The notes under the pieces are model-generated. The model saw only the letters and a program-made list of their open reading frames with translations. It was not told the DNA's origin and made no database searches. From Sulfurimonas sp. (GTDB lineage Bacteria; Campylobacterota; Campylobacteria; Campylobacterales; Sulfurimonadaceae), in assembly GCF_018698455.1 (NCBI RefSeq), contig NZ_JABIOQ010000007.1, forward strand, positions 1 to 40,553: DNA of 40,553 nt, given 5' to 3'. The number at the start of each line of letters is the position of its first letter. The stretch's first letter is position 1. The position numbers and the translations under genes were made by a program. Of the stretch, positions 1-7,992 are shown in pieces.

Positions 1-290
1 ACAAATAACACATTTTCAGATATAGCAATAACATCAAGACTTAATAATGTGACTTCATTCCTAAAGGAGCGAGAGTCAATTATAAACTTTGAAAAACTCA
101 GACCAATACTAAATAAGAATGGTAAAGGTGGAAAGAATGCAACTGGATCGCCTGCTTATGATAATGTTTTAATGTTTTAATGTTTTAATGTTTAGAATAC
201 TCCTTGTACAAAAATATTACAACCTAAGTGTTCAAAGGATGGAAGATGCTCTATATGCAAACTTATTGTTCATACGATTCGTTGGGCTTC
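1..290 (+). mobile_element. IS5-family transposase N-terminal remnant, frameshifted
   Basis: Frame 1 reads without a stop from base 1 to 180 and contains FLKERE, INFEKLRPILNK and GSPAYDNVLMF, the pattern of the DUF772 N-terminal domain of IS5-family transposases. The reading then moves to frame 2 at about 188 and continues as MFRILLVQKYYNLS, MEDALYANLLFIRF and VGL. That is the expected next segment of the same domain. The shift falls in a tandem 8-base repeat (166-190). The DDE catalytic core is missing, because similarity stops at about 288 where an IS3-type remnant on the other strand begins. The true 5' end lies outside the window. The element is dead. Family assignment comes from recognised motifs, not from a search. 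Confidence 0.75.
166..193. repeat. Tandem 8-bp repeat (gttttaat x3 plus a partial unit)
   Basis: Units lie at 166-173, 174-181 and 182-189, followed by a partial unit gttta. Removing two units (16 bases) restores one reading frame across the IS5-type transposase remnant, giving Asn-Val-Leu-Met-Phe-Arg at the join. The repeat therefore looks like a replication-slippage expansion that broke the gene. Confidence 0.85.
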
Positions 291-605
291 TTTAATCCGT
301 CTTTGTCCGTAAGCTTCTCTGTCAGCTTTGAAGATGCTCTTGATGAGATTACTCAGCTCTTCATCAACCTTTTGAACTATACAACCTGTTCTAACCCAGT
401 GATAATAGCTGCTCACATTAACTTTCAAAACTTTACAAATAATTGTTATACTGAAGTTCAATTTATTTTCTTTGATCCAGGCATATTTTACAGAACTTCT
501 CTTGCAAAATATGCCGCTTCCTTTTTTTAAATATCACGCTCTTGTTTGAGATCTTTGTTTTCAGCTCTAAGCCTAATGTTCTCATCATCAATTGTCTCTT
601 TAACT
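270..605 (-). mobile_element. IS3-family orfA/orfB remnant
   Basis: On the minus strand from about 602 down to 488 the frame encodes the C-terminal coiled coil of an IS3-type OrfA: DDENIRLRAENKDLKQERDI, an in-frame TAA at 527-529 where Leu is expected, then KKEAAYFAREVL and a stop at 488-490. The overlapping next frame encodes the start of OrfB: VKYAWIKENK, SITIICKVLKVNVSSYYHW, then EAYGQRRIKEAQ. This is the HTH_21-type N-terminal region. OrfB ends at a stop at 270 and has no DDE integrase domain. The lost OrfA N-terminus, the premature stop and the truncated OrfB make it a non-functional remnant. It abuts or interrupts the IS5 remnant at about 283-290. Confidence 0.75.
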
Positions 606-645
606 GTAGACCTTTGTATTCTTTGTGTGAATAAGTGTAGCCGTA

Positions 646-1407
646 TCACTCTTTATTAGGATAGATATTAGAATTTTTTTGAGATTTCACAGGGTGATCA
701 GTCACAGAAAGCTCTTCTGCGAAACTTATCATATTACAAAAGTGCTCTACATAGAGTGCTGCACTGCCTACTAGTATACCATCAACATTAGCAATAGCTA
801 AAACATCCTTAGCATTCGTTACTTTTACACTTCCACCATAAAGTAAGGATGCAAGTGACTTTTTCTTAAGTGCAGTATGTATTTCTTCTATATCTTCAAA
901 GGTAGGAGTAAGACCTGTTCCAATAGCCCAAACAGGTTCATAAGCAATAATGAGGTTCTCATATTCAGTATCTATCCCCTCGTATTGAGATGATATATAC
1001 TCCATCATAGCAGTGTTTCCAGCCTCGCGTTTTTCAAGTGGCTCACCTACACAGTAAACTATTTTAAAGCCTAAGTCTTTGTAAAAGTTGAACTTTTTCA
1101 CTAATTCTTCTTGTGACTCGCCAAATATATGACGACGTTCACTATGTCCGATTAAAATAGTTTTAATGCCAAACTCTTCTAAATGTTTCAGACCTATTTC
1201 ACCTGTAAATGCACCATCTATTGTTGGGTAAGCATTTTGTGCACCCTGTATAAGTTTAGTGTCAAATGAATCTAATGATGACATTGCAGGAAAAACGAGA
1301 ACTTCTTGAGTAGTCTTCGTCTCTTTTATAAAAATTTCAGTTTTCTCTATATATTCTCTAGTCTCTGTTCTCGTAAAGTTTGTCTTTAAATTTGCTGCAA
1401 TAATCAT
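646..1407 (-). CDS. tpiA: Triosephosphate isomerase
   Basis: TpiA interconverts dihydroxyacetone phosphate and glyceraldehyde 3-phosphate in the cytoplasm. The sequence begins MIIAANLKTN with the substrate-binding Asn and Lys, and has the electrophilic His in IGHSERR, the catalytic Glu in AYEPVWAIGTG, and the phosphate-binding LYGGSV near the C-terminus. It is last in a gap-pgk-tpiA operon, 8 bases after the pgk stop. The 253-residue length exceeds that of Campylobacterota relatives (about 225-235). After MISFAEELS there is a tail of roughly 20 polar residues that runs to the edge of the IS remnants, so the native C-terminus may have been replaced. The catalytic core is complete, and activity is likely retained. 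Confidence 0.96.
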   Translation of the reverse strand: MIIAANLKTNFTRTETREYIEKTEIFIKETKTTQEVLVFPAMSSLDSFDTKLIQGAQNAYPTIDGAFTGEIGLKHLEEFGIKTILIGHSERRHIFGESQEELVKKFNFYKDLGFKIVYCVGEPLEKREAGNTAMMEYISSQYEGIDTEYENLIIAYEPVWAIGTGLTPTFEDIEEIHTALKKKSLASLLYGGSVKVTNAKDVLAIANVDGILVGSAALYVEHFCNMISFAEELSVTDHPVKSQKNSNIYPNKE

Positions 1408-1415
1408 TTTCTATC

Positions 1416-2609
1416 CTACTTTTTAATAAGAGGTACTACACCTGGTAAAATCTTACCTTCAAGTAGTTCTAAAGAAGCACCACCACCTGTAGATATAAAA
1501 CTCATTTCGTCATCAAGACCTATACGTTGCACTAAGTCAGCAGTATCACCGCCACCAACAACAGTTGTAGCATATGAGTCAGCTACAAAATTTGCTATCT
1601 TTGAAGATCCACGTGCAAACTTATCCATCTCATAAACACCCATTGGGCCATTCCAAAGTACAGTTTGCACATCAGCTAAACCTTCACGGTAAAGTCTTAC
1701 AGTCGCCGGACCGATGTCAAGTCCCATCCAGTTATCTGGTATCTCTTGAGATGTTACTATTTTTATAACCGCATCTTCTGAAAATTTGTCAGCTGCGATA
1801 ACATCTACTGGGAGGTAAAACTTTACACCAAGTTTTTTAGCTTCGTCCATAATCTTTTGAGCTTCTTCTAATAAGTCATCTTCTACTAGTGAAGCTCCTA
1901 TGTCATACCCCATCTGTTTTAAAAAGGTAAATGCCATCCCTCCACCAATAAAAACTTTATCTACCTTCGGAAGTAAGTTTACTAAAGCTTCAAGTTTTCC
2001 AGAAACCTTACTTCCACCGACTATAGCTGCGAAAGGGCGTACTGGTGCATCGATTAGTTTACCAAAAAAACGAATCTCACGTTCAAGTAAAAAACCAGCG
2101 GCCATACTTTTCTCATCAAAGAAATGTGTAATTCCTTCTACTGAAGCATGTGCACGATGGCTTACTCCAAATGCATCGTTTATATAAACATCTGCCATTG
2201 AAGCGAGTTTTTCGCAAAGTTCTTTTGAGTTCTCTGTCTCTCCAGATTCATAACGAAGGTTTTCTAGAAGAAGTATTTCACAGCATTTGAGGGCTTTTAC
2301 TTTAGCCATTGCATCTAAGCCTACAACATCATTCGCTAAAACAACTTCTCTTTTTAAAAGATGATGTAGTCTTCTTGCTACAGAAGTAAGTGAGTACTTT
2401 TCATTGGCCTCACCTTTTGGTCGGCCCAAATGAGAAGCCAATATAATCGCACAATCTTGATCTAAACAGTAATTTATCGTAGCTATAGCAGAGCGAATAC
2501 GTCTATCATCAGAAATATTTCCAAATTCATCCATTGGAACATTAAAGTCACATCTAATAAATACTTTTTTCTTCTTTAAGTCTAATTCTTTTATATTTAA
2601 TAATTCCAA
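1416..2609 (-). CDS. pgk: Phosphoglycerate kinase
   Basis: Pgk transfers phosphate between 1,3-bisphosphoglycerate and ADP in glycolysis or gluconeogenesis. Family signatures are [12 protein letters not shown] near residue 16, [10 protein letters not shown] near 60, the Arg-containing [14 protein letters not shown], and the nucleotide-binding C-terminal part with [10 protein letters not shown] and [10 protein letters not shown]. The final [17 protein letters not shown] is the classic Pgk ending. At 397 residues it has normal bacterial length. It lies 10 bases downstream of gap and 8 bases upstream of tpiA, consistent with one transcript. Confidence 0.98.
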   Translation of the reverse strand: MELLNIKELDLKKKKVFIRCDFNVPMDEFGNISDDRRIRSAIATINYCLDQDCAIILASHLGRPKGEANEKYSLTSVARRLHHLLKREVVLANDVVGLDAMAKVKALKCCEILLLENLRYESGETENSKELCEKLASMADVYINDAFGVSHRAHASVEGITHFFDEKSMAAGFLLEREIRFFGKLIDAPVRPFAAIVGGSKVSGKLEALVNLLPKVDKVFIGGGMAFTFLKQMGYDIGASLVEDDLLEEAQKIMDEAKKLGVKFYLPVDVIAADKFSEDAVIKIVTSQEIPDNWMGLDIGPATVRLYREGLADVQTVLWNGPMGVYEMDKFARGSSKIANFVADSYATTVVGGGDTADLVQRIGLDDEMSFISTGGGASLELLEGKILPGVVPLIKK

Positions 2610-2619
2610 TTAAAAATTC

Positions 2620-3621
2620 CTATTTACTGATGTGAAGTGCCATGTCAATCAAACGCATTGAATAGCCCCACTCATTATCATACCAAGCCATTATTTTAAC
2701 CATATCACCACCGATAACCTGTGTTAAATCCTCTGCAACAATAGAGCTATATTCGCAACCAACAAAGTCTTGAGATACTCTCATCTCTTTATCCATCAGT
2801 AAAAGACCTTTAAGTGAACCATTTGCAGCATCATTAAATACTTTTGTCACTTCTTCTTTTGTAGTGTCGCGTTTAACAACAACATTTAAGTCAACCATAG
2901 AAACATCAGGTGTTGGTACACGAACAGATTGACCATGTAAACGACCTTTAAGCTGTGGCATCACTAGGCTAATTGCTTTTGCTGCACCTGTTGTTGTTGG
3001 GATCATGTTTATAGCACCTGCACGAGCACGGCGTTTATCTTTTGAATGTTTTACATCTAAGATATTTTGATCATTTGTGTATGAGTGAATTGTAGTCATA
3101 AGACCTTTTTCAATTCCAAATGCATCATCTAAAACTTTTGCAACAGGACCTAAACAGTTTGTAGTACAAGATGCATTTGAAACTATTTTTTGACCATCAT
3201 ATAACTCGTGGTTAACACCCATTACAAAAGTATCAGTAGCTGTATCTTTTGAAGGAGCAGAAAAAAGAACTTTCTCCACACCGTTATCTATGTGTACTTG
3301 AGCTGACTCTTGTGTTAAAAACACACCTGTACACTCTAAAACCATATCTGCACCACAATCGGCAAACTTTAGATTTTTAGGATCACGGTCTGAAAAAACT
3401 CTGATTTTATGACCATCAATGCTAATGTTATCATCATCTATTTCTATAATGTCACTTTTAAAAGTACCATGAACGGAATCATTTTTTAAAAGGTACAGCA
3501 TCATATCCATGCTTGCCATATCATTAATAGCTACAATCTCTACATCGTTTCTTGTAGCTGCTATACGAGCAACACAACGACCAATTCTTCCAAATCCATT
3601 AATTGCTATTTTCAGTGCCAT
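2620..3621 (-). CDS. gap: Glyceraldehyde-3-phosphate dehydrogenase
   Basis: This enzyme oxidises glyceraldehyde 3-phosphate to 1,3-bisphosphoglycerate with a nicotinamide cofactor. It shows the Rossmann start INGFGRIGR (residues 7-15), the catalytic Cys152 in SNASCTTNC and His179 in TTIHSYTNDQ. The C-terminal WYDNEWGYSMR motif is also present. Asp34 follows Asn33 at the end of the second beta strand, which suggests NAD rather than NADP preference (inference). It is the first gene of gap-pgk-tpiA and is divergent from nadD across a 63-base gap. The ATG has an AGGA-type ribosome binding site in ataggataga. Confidence 0.98.
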   Translation of the reverse strand: MALKIAINGFGRIGRCVARIAATRNDVEIVAINDMASMDMMLYLLKNDSVHGTFKSDIIEIDDDNISIDGHKIRVFSDRDPKNLKFADCGADMVLECTGVFLTQESAQVHIDNGVEKVLFSAPSKDTATDTFVMGVNHELYDGQKIVSNASCTTNCLGPVAKVLDDAFGIEKGLMTTIHSYTNDQNILDVKHSKDKRRARAGAINMIPTTTGAAKAISLVMPQLKGRLHGQSVRVPTPDVSMVDLNVVVKRDTTKEEVTKVFNDAANGSLKGLLLMDKEMRVSQDFVGCEYSSIVAEDLTQVIGGDMVKIMAWYDNEWGYSMRLIDMALHISK

Positions 3622-3651
3622 TATCTATCCTATATATATTTTAATTGGGCT

Positions 3652-3675
3652 ATTTTAGCAAAAATAAGCTATAAT
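3652..3675. promoter_or_regulatory. Back-to-back promoters for gap and nadD
   Basis: On the plus strand TATAAT at 3670-3675 lies 9 bases before the nadD ATG (3685). On the minus strand TAAAAT at 3652-3657 is a -10 for gap. The two -10 boxes are separated by 12 bases, so RNA polymerase could not occupy both at once. No -35 is evident, as is usual in Campylobacterota. Confidence 0.6.
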
Positions 3676-3684
3676 TCGCTTTAA

Positions 3685-4224
3685 ATGAAAAACATAGCAT
3701 TATATGGTGGTTCTTTTGACCCACCACATATCGGTCATGAAGCAGTTGTAAAAGCTCTTTTAGATTTAAACTATATTGATAAAATCATAATAATGCCGAC
3801 TTTTCTAAATCCTTTTAAGGATGTCTCAACTGCCCCTGCTTCATTGCGTTTAGATTGGCTAGAAGAGATTTACTCTAATTATGAGAGAGTAAGTGTTAGC
3901 TCTTATGAAGTAGATAAAAACAAAAAAGTACCTGCTATCCAAAGTGTGAAGTTTTTACTTCAAACTTATGAAAAAGTATACTTAGTAATAGGTGCTGACA
4001 ACTTAGAGAAACTACAAAGTTGGTATAAGTTTGATGAGTTAAAAGAACTTGTTACATTTATAGTTGCACAAAGAGATGGAGTTGAGATTTCTGAAAATTT
4101 CATCACTTTGGAAGTAGATGAAAAGATATCTTCATCAGCTCTTAGAAAAAAGATAGATATCGCTAAACTATCAAAAAAAATGGCAAAAAAAATTCAACAA
4201 TATTACAAGGAAAACAATGAATAA
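3685..4224 (+). CDS. nadD: Nicotinate-nucleotide adenylyltransferase
   Basis: NadD adenylates nicotinate mononucleotide to give deamido-NAD. The nucleotidyltransferase motif GGSFDPPHIGH is at residues 8-18. The second motif appears as ISSSALRKKI near the C-terminus, equivalent to the family's ISST.IR. The 179-residue length is normal. It overlaps rsfS by 8 bases, so the two are probably translationally coupled. The -10 TATAAT ends only 9 bases before the ATG and no Shine-Dalgarno sequence is visible, so the transcript may be leaderless or nearly so. Confidence 0.96.
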   Translation: MKNIALYGGSFDPPHIGHEAVVKALLDLNYIDKIIIMPTFLNPFKDVSTAPASLRLDWLEEIYSNYERVSVSSYEVDKNKKVPAIQSVKFLLQTYEKVYLVIGADNLEKLQSWYKFDELKELVTFIVAQRDGVEISENFITLEVDEKISSSALRKKIDIAKLSKKMAKKIQQYYKENNE

Positions 4225-4555
4225 TAGAATAGAAACAATCACTAACATTCTAGATATGAACAAAGCAGAAGCTATCGAAGTTTTTGATTTACGAGAGAAA
4301 AACTACTTTGTAGATTATGCAATAATCGCATCATCACTTGGTCTGAGACATACAACTGCTCTTTTAGACCACCTTAAAAATGGTCTTAAACCGTCTGAAA
4401 ATTTCAATAATGTTGATGAAAGTGGAGACTGGGTTGTTATTGATCTAGGTGATGTACTTATACACATAATGACTCCAGAGTATAGAATTAAATATGATAT
4501 GGAAGCTTTTTTAGCTGAACTATCAAATAACAATGAAGATTCTACGGAAGAATAG
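4217..4555 (+). CDS. rsfS: Ribosomal silencing factor RsfS
   Basis: RsfS (Iojap family) binds ribosomal protein uL14 and blocks subunit joining when nutrients are short. The sequence has the family features in order: an N-terminal helix, then [19 protein letters not shown], a [19 protein letters not shown] stretch and a short acidic tail. The 112-residue length is typical. Its start lies inside the end of nadD with the upstream sequence aaggaaaaca, whose AAGGA is a good ribosome binding site. nadD-rsfS is a common pair. The 3' end overlaps the convergent mltF-like gene by 14 bases. Confidence 0.95.
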   Translation: MNNRIETITNILDMNKAEAIEVFDLREKNYFVDYAIIASSLGLRHTTALLDHLKNGLKPSENFNNVDESGDWVVIDLGDVLIHIMTPEYRIKYDMEAFLAELSNNNEDSTEE

Positions 4556-5945
4556 CTATATCTCCATTATCTAGTATTTCTCTGTAGTTATAAATAGCTT
4601 CTACATACTTTACAGGTTCAGCACCTCTTGCATAACCATACTTTAAAGTTTTGTAGTACTTCTTTTTTGATAAGAGAGGAAGTACTATCTTTAAGTCACT
4701 CCAAACATTTTTATTCAGACCCAGTTTTACTGCTAGCTTTTGAGCATCTCTCACATGTCCCATCCCTATGTTATAAGCAGCAAGTGCGAACTTAAGTCTA
4801 TTGTCCCCCTGTACTTCTTCTGGAACATACTTAAGCATATGTTTGATGTGTTTCGTTCCACCTTTAATACTCTCTTTTGGATCAAGTCGATTTGTAACAC
4901 CTAACATTTTTGCAGTACTTTGAGTAAGCATCATCAAGCCTCTTACTCCTGTAAAACTTTTTGCATTTGGATTCCAGTGAGATTCCTGATAAGACATACT
5001 TGCTAAAAGACTCCATGGTATACTAAAACGAGTAGCAGCCTCCTCAAAATACTTTTTAAATTTTGGTAGTCTACTTTTAATTCGTTTATAAAACATCTTT
5101 GTATTATAATAATCAAAAAAGAGAACATAGCTATAGTAGTGATCTTTTAGCTGTAACATTTTTCCTTGTTGATTAAAAGAGTTTAACCATGAATACATAT
5201 CTTTTTCAAGTTCTTCTGACCCCTCAGGAAGTATCCAAGCTAACTGCTCTCGTCCACTAATAGAAAACGCTAAAGCAATTTCAGGAAAATATCGTAAATT
5301 TAAAGCATAAATATTAGAATCAGCAATAGTACAATCTATCTCGTGTGAGGAGACTTGACTTAATAACTCTTCAGTAGAGTAGTCTTCACTCAAGCTTACA
5401 TTAATATCAAAACCATCATTTTGTAATGATTTTATTGTCTCACTATAACTAGTTTCTGCTCCAACAACAATACTTAATCCTGCTAGCTCTTCAACATCTC
5501 TGGGAAACTGTGGACTTCCAAGCATTCCACGATGGCAGACAACCTGCTCTTGTACTTCAAAGTAGGATGGACCAAAATTATATTTTTTTTCTCTCAATAC
5601 TGTTTTAGCAATAGAAGCAGAGGTTATGTCAATATCCTTACTTTTGCTAAGCTCTAGTGCCTCTTTTACAGTATGAACAGCTGTAATATTGAGTTTAACT
5701 CCTAAAGAATCTGAATATGCTTTTAAAAGATCGTATTCAAAACCTTGAGAGTCTTGTGTTCCTATATAATATGTAGAAGGACCATTAAGTAAAACTACAT
5801 TCAAGGATTTTCGTTTTTTTATTTTATCTAGTAATGAAAGTTTTCCTATCTTTTTACCTGGTTCATAAGAAGCATGACTTACCCAACCAAAAGAAAAAAA
5901 AGAGAGTGCAAGAAAAATTCCTAAGAAGTATTTATAATTATTCAT
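4542..5945 (-). CDS. mltF: MltF-type membrane-bound lytic transglycosylase
   Basis: The protein combines an N-terminal signal segment (residues about 5-25), a periplasmic solute-binding (SBP_bac_3-like) domain (about 48-270) and a C-terminal SLT lytic transglycosylase domain (about 295-455). The catalytic Glu321 lies in [11 protein letters not shown], followed by [13 protein letters not shown] and AAYNIGMGH, all typical of the family-1 goose-lysozyme-like fold. It would cleave glycan strands to anhydro-muropeptides at the cell envelope. The binding domain may sense a muropeptide or amino acid (known for MltF, inferred here). It lies 23 bases downstream of the histidine kinase gene, suggesting a shared operon. 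Confidence 0.92.
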   Translation of the reverse strand: MNNYKYFLGIFLALSFFSFGWVSHASYEPGKKIGKLSLLDKIKKRKSLNVVLLNGPSTYYIGTQDSQGFEYDLLKAYSDSLGVKLNITAVHTVKEALELSKSKDIDITSASIAKTVLREKKYNFGPSYFEVQEQVVCHRGMLGSPQFPRDVEELAGLSIVVGAETSYSETIKSLQNDGFDINVSLSEDYSTEELLSQVSSHEIDCTIADSNIYALNLRYFPEIALAFSISGREQLAWILPEGSEELEKDMYSWLNSFNQQGKMLQLKDHYYSYVLFFDYYNTKMFYKRIKSRLPKFKKYFEEAATRFSIPWSLLASMSYQESHWNPNAKSFTGVRGLMMLTQSTAKMLGVTNRLDPKESIKGGTKHIKHMLKYVPEEVQGDNRLKFALAAYNIGMGHVRDAQKLAVKLGLNKNVWSDLKIVLPLLSKKKYYKTLKYGYARGAEPVKYVEAIYNYREILDNGDIAILP

Positions 5946-5968
5946 TCTTATAGTTTACATCTTTAAAC

Positions 5969-7243
5969 TTATGCAAAAATAAAACGATTCACTCCATTTT
6001 CATACTCATGTGCTAAAACCTCTCCGTGTGCTTTGAGTATAGAATCTACAAGGTATAGACCTAAACCAAAACTATTTTTGGATGGATTATCTTTAGTAAA
6101 TGGTTCGATGTAGTAACTTAAAGGATTAGATAAACACTGTCCTTTACTCTCAAAACTAAGTTCATCGTTTAGTAGTAAAATCTTGATTTTTGAATCATCT
6201 GAGTACTTCATGGCGTTATCTATCATATTTTTTATAGCTGTTGAATAGAGTCTATAGTTCGCCATTATTTTTGTATCACATGATATATCAATGTTGACGT
6301 TGCTTCTATCGACCATTGATATATCTACTGCCCCATCTATGATGTCAACGAGTCGATACTCTTTAAAGTCGCGTTTATCATCTATACTCGTTACCTCTTC
6401 TATAAGAGCAAATTCCGTTACTAAATTTTCTAGCCTTGTAAATATTGAGCTAAATCTATCACGTTGCTTTTGTGAATCTAACATCTGTGTAGCAATAGTA
6501 CCTTTAGCAATCGGTGTTTTTAGTTCATGCATCAAGTTTCTCAAAAAAAGTGTTCTTGACTCGAGAAGATTGTTTACATACTGCCTAGTCGATTCTATCT
6601 CATTAGATACAAGCCCTATTTCATCATAACTTTTTGTCTTAAAGGATATATCCATATTTCCATCACCATAAAGAGCTATCTTTCTTCTGAGTCTAATAAG
6701 TGGACGTAGTTTTTGAAGGACCAGAACAAAAGAAGTACTTATTATCAAAAAAATGGTGATGTATGTATAAAACATACTAAGATAATTATAAACCTTTAAA
6801 CTGCCATCCTTTATCAAGATACCTGCAGATTGTGTTTGTATATAAAAATATATACCCTGTTTATGTTCTATCATTGTTGCACGTAACTTTGTAACTATAT
6901 CCTTTCGATAAATTCCCCCTCCATCTATCAAAAATGATGAGTTCAGACTTTCAAACCCTTCGCGTTTAAGAATTTTTCCATTAGTAATTACACAATTTTG
7001 CTCTTCTTCATTTTTTGTTATCTGCATCTTGTAAACAGCGAGATTAGCGTCTAACATAATTTCTGAATGATTTTTTTGTTGATGGTTACGATAGATTTGA
7101 GTTATAACAGAATATTTTGTAAAGATATGGTCTATATATTGTTGCTTATTTAGCTTATAAAACTCCCAAAATATTGCACTTACACTTGCAAGCGAAACAG
7201 TAAGTGCAAAGAGAATAGTTATGAGGACAGCATGGCGTTTCAT
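5969..7243 (-). CDS. Sensor histidine kinase (ArsS/RacS-like)
   Basis: A membrane sensor kinase of 424 residues. An N-terminal membrane segment (about 7-25) is followed by a periplasmic domain of about 125 residues, a second membrane segment (about 155-178) and a HAMP-like linker. The phospho-accepting His is in FLRNLMHELKTPIAKG (near 240). The ATPase domain has NMIDNAMKYSD (N box) and FGLGLYLVDSIL (G box). Layout and motif wording resemble the ArsS/RacS kinases of Helicobacter and Campylobacter. The partner regulator ends 14 bases upstream. The periplasmic domain has a single Cys and no recognised sensory fold, so the signal is unknown. Confidence 0.9.
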   Translation of the reverse strand: MKRHAVLITILFALTVSLASVSAIFWEFYKLNKQQYIDHIFTKYSVITQIYRNHQQKNHSEIMLDANLAVYKMQITKNEEEQNCVITNGKILKREGFESLNSSFLIDGGGIYRKDIVTKLRATMIEHKQGIYFYIQTQSAGILIKDGSLKVYNYLSMFYTYITIFLIISTSFVLVLQKLRPLIRLRRKIALYGDGNMDISFKTKSYDEIGLVSNEIESTRQYVNNLLESRTLFLRNLMHELKTPIAKGTIATQMLDSQKQRDRFSSIFTRLENLVTEFALIEEVTSIDDKRDFKEYRLVDIIDGAVDISMVDRSNVNIDISCDTKIMANYRLYSTAIKNMIDNAMKYSDDSKIKILLLNDELSFESKGQCLSNPLSYYIEPFTKDNPSKNSFGLGLYLVDSILKAHGEVLAHEYENGVNRFIFA

Positions 7244-7257
7244 TTGAGACCTATAGT

Positions 7258-7920
7258 TTATTTTAAGAGCTTATAGCCAACACCGCGAACTGATTCTATG
7301 AGGGTTTTATCGCCAAGTTTATTACGTATACGGCCAACCATTACATCTATACTTTTATTTGAAGAATCTTCATTAATAGCATTAACATTATGTATAAGGT
7401 CTTCACGTGAAACTACAAGTCCCTGTTTACTTATCATATAAGATAGTATCCCGAATTCAGCATTAGTGAGATCGATATTACGACTTTTATAGGTTATCAC
7501 CATTGTCGCTTTATCGCATTTAAAATCACTTTTAGATTCTGCCTTTTCTTCACTTTTTGCCTCATAACGACGGAGTACAGAATGAATTCTTGCTTCTAAT
7601 TCTCTTGGATCATAAGGTTTTGGAAGGTAGTCATCTGCTCCAAGTTCTAATGCTTTTATTTTATCATTTACATCACTTCTAGCTGAGGAAATAATTATGG
7701 GAATATCTTGGCGTTCACGAATTGCTTCACAGACTTCAAGACCATCCATACCTGGAAGACTTAAGTCAAGGATTACTAAATCATATGGTTCAAGCTTTAG
7801 AATGCTTACTGCTTTAAAGGGGTCATCTTCTGTGATAACTTTAAACTCATACTGCTCAAGATATTCTGTAAGTATCTCTGCGAGTTCTAAATCATCTTCA
7901 ATCATTAGTATTTTATTCAT
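7258..7920 (-). CDS. OmpR-family response regulator (ArsR/RacR-like)
   Basis: The receiver domain (1-120) has the acidic pair near residues 8-10 in MIEDDLE, the phospho-acceptor Asp in LVILDLSLPGMDG and the conserved Lys in DYLPKPYDP. The C-terminal winged-helix (about 130-220) has the recognition region SNKSIDVMVGRIRNKLGD and ends in ESVRGVGYKL, as in OmpR/PhoB regulators. The segment PIIISSARSDVNDKI closely matches the pH/temperature regulators ArsR and RacR (from memory). It is the first gene of an operon with the kinase and the lytic transglycosylase. Targets cannot be read from the sequence, but cell-wall turnover is a reasonable guess from context. Confidence 0.93.
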   Translation of the reverse strand: MNKILMIEDDLELAEILTEYLEQYEFKVITEDDPFKAVSILKLEPYDLVILDLSLPGMDGLEVCEAIRERQDIPIIISSARSDVNDKIKALELGADDYLPKPYDPRELEARIHSVLRRYEAKSEEKAESKSDFKCDKATMVITYKSRNIDLTNAEFGILSYMISKQGLVVSREDLIHNVNAINEDSSNKSIDVMVGRIRNKLGDKTLIESVRGVGYKLLK

Positions 7921-7992
7921 AGTTACATCTTATCAGAGTTTATTAATGTTTTGGTAAACTCTAATGTAAAACTCATCGCTTAAGGATACTTT

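Noticed and set aside
228-530. 100-codon plus-strand frame in the IS region
   Set aside because: It is the antisense shadow of the IS3 OrfB/OrfA remnant; its composition matches no protein and the other strand has clear transposase motifs.
1900-2187. 95-codon frame antisense to pgk, and similar frames over feoB, rmuC and the epimerase gene
   Set aside because: Shadows of well-supported genes, without start signals or family resemblance.
4315-4533. Antisense frame over rsfS as continuation of the mltF transcript
   Set aside because: Only a 14-base convergent overlap exists; the frame itself has no protein-like features.
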